Positions 62,041 to 64,000 of a DNA stretch of 64,000 bases are shown here, piece by piece. Source of the stretch: Enterococcus nangangensis. GTDB lineage: Bacteria > Bacillota > Bacilli > Lactobacillales > Enterococcaceae. Location of the stretch: positions 147,163 to 211,162 of the forward strand of contig NZ_BJDR01000001.1 of assembly GCF_005405245.1 (NCBI RefSeq), in the 5' to 3' direction. The notes beneath the pieces are model-generated. The model saw only the letters and a program-made list of their open reading frames with translations. It had not been told where the DNA came from and ran no database searches. The translations under genes were made by a program, and so were the position numbers. Numbering within the stretch: position 1 is the stretch's first letter; each line of letters opens with the position of its first letter.

Positions 62041-63045
62041 TTGGATATTTATTTACAGAAAGCTTTACTGCAAATTGTTGACCGCAATCAAGGGGAACCT
62101 GTCTGTTCAGCGGTGGAGTTAGATTTAACGACGGAATACGTGCGGGAATACTTAACAAAAAAAATTAACGGCTTGTCTTCAGGACAGACGAAACTAGGCC
62201 AGTTAAAGCACGGCTCAGCTTTTGTCGAGTACGCCAAAAGATTAACGGCAGACTTTGCTGAAAGCGCCGCTTCTTTAACGCAACACTGGTACCAAACCTA
62301 TCAAGAAAGTGAAGATGGTCCTAGTTGTGATGTGTTCATTTGTTTATACGAAGCGGACACGGAACTTTATCTCGCCTTTTTCAAAGTAAATTTCCATGAT
62401 GCCTATACTCATTACGTGGAAGGTAGTGAAGCGGGAATTGAAAATCAATTGATTTTGCATCGGGCGATTTTATCCGGCAAGACTCAAAAGGCGGATGAAG
62501 GTTTACTCTTAAAACTCAGCGATCTCAGTTATCAATTGATTGAGAAAAAATATACTTTTTCCGGTGAGAAACGCTTTTATTTTTCCACGGCAGTCTTAGA
62601 AAGTGCCCCTTTGCCTTCTTTAGATGAGAACGTCAAGGTCATTAAAAAAGTCGCCGAAAAAATTGGCGAAAAATTTGCTACTCCCAAGTACGATATTGTA
62701 GCCGAGGTGAAAGAAGCGGTCTTTACCAGCATTAGCGAAACTGGCGTCATGCAAGTCGAAGACATCGCCGAAAAAGTTTTCCATGATAATTTTAGTGCTA
62801 AAACAGCTTTTAAAGAAGAAGTCTTGGAAAAAGGTTTTGTAGATGAGGCCCCCATTGTGGAAGAAATCAAAAAACAACCTGCTAAAAAATTTGGTAAACA
62901 AAAGTTGAAACTTTCCAATGGCATTGAATTAATCGTACCCGTGGAGGTTTATAAAAATCCCGACTTGATTGAATTTATTAATAATCCTGATGGCACAATT
63001 TCCGTGACCATCAAAAATGTGGAAGAAGTAATTAATCGCTTGTAA
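62041..63045 (+). CDS. Nucleoid-associated protein (NdpA/YejK family)
   Basis: 334 residues. IVDRNQGEPVCSAVELDL at the start, FVEYAKRLTADF, LYLAFFKVNFHDAYTHYV in the middle and FSTAVLESAPLPS, ending with IEFINNPDGTISVTIKNVEEV, match the 37-kDa nucleoid-associated family. Members bind the nucleoid in Escherichia; the biochemical function is unknown. The start is TTG 62041, seven bases after GTAGGA; an ATG just upstream is out of frame. Confidence 0.88.
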   Translation: MDIYLQKALLQIVDRNQGEPVCSAVELDLTTEYVREYLTKKINGLSSGQTKLGQLKHGSAFVEYAKRLTADFAESAASLTQHWYQTYQESEDGPSCDVFICLYEADTELYLAFFKVNFHDAYTHYVEGSEAGIENQLILHRAILSGKTQKADEGLLLKLSDLSYQLIEKKYTFSGEKRFYFSTAVLESAPLPSLDENVKVIKKVAEKIGEKFATPKYDIVAEVKEAVFTSISETGVMQVEDIAEKVFHDNFSAKTAFKEEVLEKGFVDEAPIVEEIKKQPAKKFGKQKLKLSNGIELIVPVEVYKNPDLIEFINNPDGTISVTIKNVEEVINRL

Positions 63046-63094
63046 GAAACTTATGAGAGATTCCTTTTTCAAGAGAGAAATTGAAGTTTTTAAG

Positions 63095-63122
63095 TTGCAA
63101 GTCCCATTTTTTCTATTAAAAT
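63095..63122 (+). promoter_or_regulatory. Promoter of the hydrolase gene
   Basis: TTGCAA (63095-63100), 16 bases, TAAAAT (63117-63122), 13 bases before the start codon; the transcript would have almost no leader. Confidence 0.5.
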
Positions 63123-63135
63123 AAAGAAAAAGAGG

Positions 63136-63894
63136 GTGGCGACAATTAAAAAAATAAAAAAAACTATCTTTCGACTCTGTTTAGTTGTCGCTATTTTAGT
63201 GGCGGCCGGAGCACTTTTACTACGCTTTTACAGCTATGGTGCTAGTAATACAGCAGAGTTGGTGGCACAGCAAGACGCCAACGAGGCTAGCGATGTCTTG
63301 TATTTTCCTAAAAGTGAAGTAGGTCAAGAAAATTTACCCGCCATTATTTTTTATCCAGGGGCTTTTGTGGCTCCCGCCAGTTATAGTATCTGGGCCCACG
63401 CTTTAGCTTTGCAAGGTTATCCGGTGTATATAATTAAATTACCGTTGAATTTAGCCGTTTTAGCGCCGAAAAAAGCAGCCGAGGTCATTGAAAAATATCA
63501 ACTCACCGATTATGTTTTAGGGGGACACTCCTTAGGTGGGGTAATGGCTAGTCGTTTTGCCCATGATCATGCTGATGATCATTTGAAAGGCATTTTCTTT
63601 TTAGCTAGTTACCCTGATGAAAAAGGACGGCTGGATGAATTTAATTTACCGGTACTTTCGATTACCGGTAGTCGGGATGGGGTTTTAGATTGGGATGATT
63701 ATGCTGCGGCTCAAAAATTTTTACCGGCCCAAACAAATTATAAAATGATTCAAGGGGGCAATCACGCAGGTTTTGGTAGTTACGGTGCACAAAAAGGTGA
63801 TTTTTCAGCCGATATCACCAACAGCAAGCAACAAACTTTAATTGCTGAAGCTATCATTACTTGGCTCTCCCAACAAAAAAATCAAGAACACTAA
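63136..63894 (+). CDS. Membrane-anchored alpha/beta hydrolase
   Basis: 252 residues. Residues 13-33 form one N-terminal membrane helix (LCLVVAILVAAGALLL), so the domain is probably outside the cell. The nucleophile elbow GGHSLGG has Ser132, Asp lies in ITGSRDGVLDWDD and His in GGNHAGFG, a complete triad of the dienelactone hydrolase-like or carboxylesterase group. Substrate unknown. The start GTG 63136 abuts AAAGAGG with no spacer, which is unusual; with the nearby promoter the mRNA may be nearly leaderless. Confidence 0.82.
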   Translation: MATIKKIKKTIFRLCLVVAILVAAGALLLRFYSYGASNTAELVAQQDANEASDVLYFPKSEVGQENLPAIIFYPGAFVAPASYSIWAHALALQGYPVYIIKLPLNLAVLAPKKAAEVIEKYQLTDYVLGGHSLGGVMASRFAHDHADDHLKGIFFLASYPDEKGRLDEFNLPVLSITGSRDGVLDWDDYAAAQKFLPAQTNYKMIQGGNHAGFGSYGAQKGDFSADITNSKQQTLIAEAIITWLSQQKNQEH

Positions 63895-63929
63895 AAAAAG
63901 CAAACGTCTTGCGGAATTTTTCCGGCTCT

Positions 63930-63958
63930 TTGTCAACTGGTGTTGTTTCACATTAAAT
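63930..63958 (+). promoter_or_regulatory. Promoter for a gene beyond the right edge
   Basis: TTGTCA (63930-63935), 17 bases, TTAAAT (63953-63958). Confidence 0.5.
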
Positions 63959-63965
63959 TCGCTTA

Positions 63966-63992
63966 GGGAAGTACTTCGGTACTTCTCTTTTT
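63966..63992 (+). terminator. Hairpin with T-tract just after the edge promoter
   Basis: GGGAAGTAC-TTCG-GTACTTCTC is a tight tetraloop hairpin followed by TTTTTG. It may end the hydrolase transcript or attenuate the promoter eight bases upstream. Confidence 0.75.
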
Positions 63993-64000
63993 GTGTTCGG

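Overview
The window is chromosomal DNA of a low-GC Gram-positive bacterium of the order Lactobacillales, most likely an Enterococcaceae member (Enterococcus- or Vagococcus-like). The evidence is the gene order rpsB-tsf-pyrH-frr-uppS-cdsA-rseP-polC followed by rimP-nusA-ylxR-ylxQ-infB-rbfA, the tsaB-rimI-rimI-tsaD cluster, dinG-ypmB-aspB-asnS, a PolC-type replicase, AAGGAGG-type ribosome binding sites and TTG/GTG starts. The genus is an inference. I see no insertion sequence, prophage, CRISPR array or rRNA; this is mostly core genome with small accessory modules between core blocks.

Layout. 1-8400: a 3' gene fragment, a polytopic membrane protein fused to a class A beta-lactamase-like domain, a membrane glycerophosphodiesterase, a TVP38-type membrane protein, a two-subunit ThrE-type exporter, a TetR regulator, and KDPG aldolase with an unrecognised partner behind a LacI-type palindrome. 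8400-20000: phosphatase, tex, SprT-like protein, three acetyltransferase/msrB-type genes interleaved with tRNA-Leu(CAG), tRNA-Gln(CUG) and tRNA-Leu(GAG), a stand-alone UvrC-like GIY-YIG protein, alaA, nagA behind a NagR-type operator, and a frameshifted ABC exporter downstream of a ribbon-helix-helix regulator with a 26-bp palindromic operator. 20000-40300: t6A/RimI genes, then the translation, cell-envelope lipid and replication block. 40300-43100: a 53-codon gene, a fluoride riboswitch with its CLC-type fluoride antiporter, and a YdcF-type protein. 43200-51000: baeRF-like protein, dinG-ypmB-aspB-asnS, SGNH hydrolase. 51000-55300: MoxR-DUF58-transglutaminase operon. 55400-60600: MATE exporter and a glycerate module (GntP permease, glycerate kinase, CdaR regulator) with a cre-like site. 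60600-64000: TMEM175-like channel, acetyltransferase, nucleoid-associated protein, alpha/beta hydrolase, and a terminal promoter-plus-hairpin leader.

How parts work together. The translation block carries its own promoters and several promoter-proximal terminator hairpins (rimP-nusA, polC, rpsB/tsf, and one at the right edge), suggesting attenuation. The glycerate, nagA and kdgA genes are carbon-use units with recognisable operator candidates. I did not find a clearly new multigene defence or mobile system. The least explained items are the dead-looking acyltransferase plus beta-lactamase-like fusion, the RHH regulator with broken ABC exporter, the kdgA partner gene, and strong ribosome binding sites that open only tiny reading frames.
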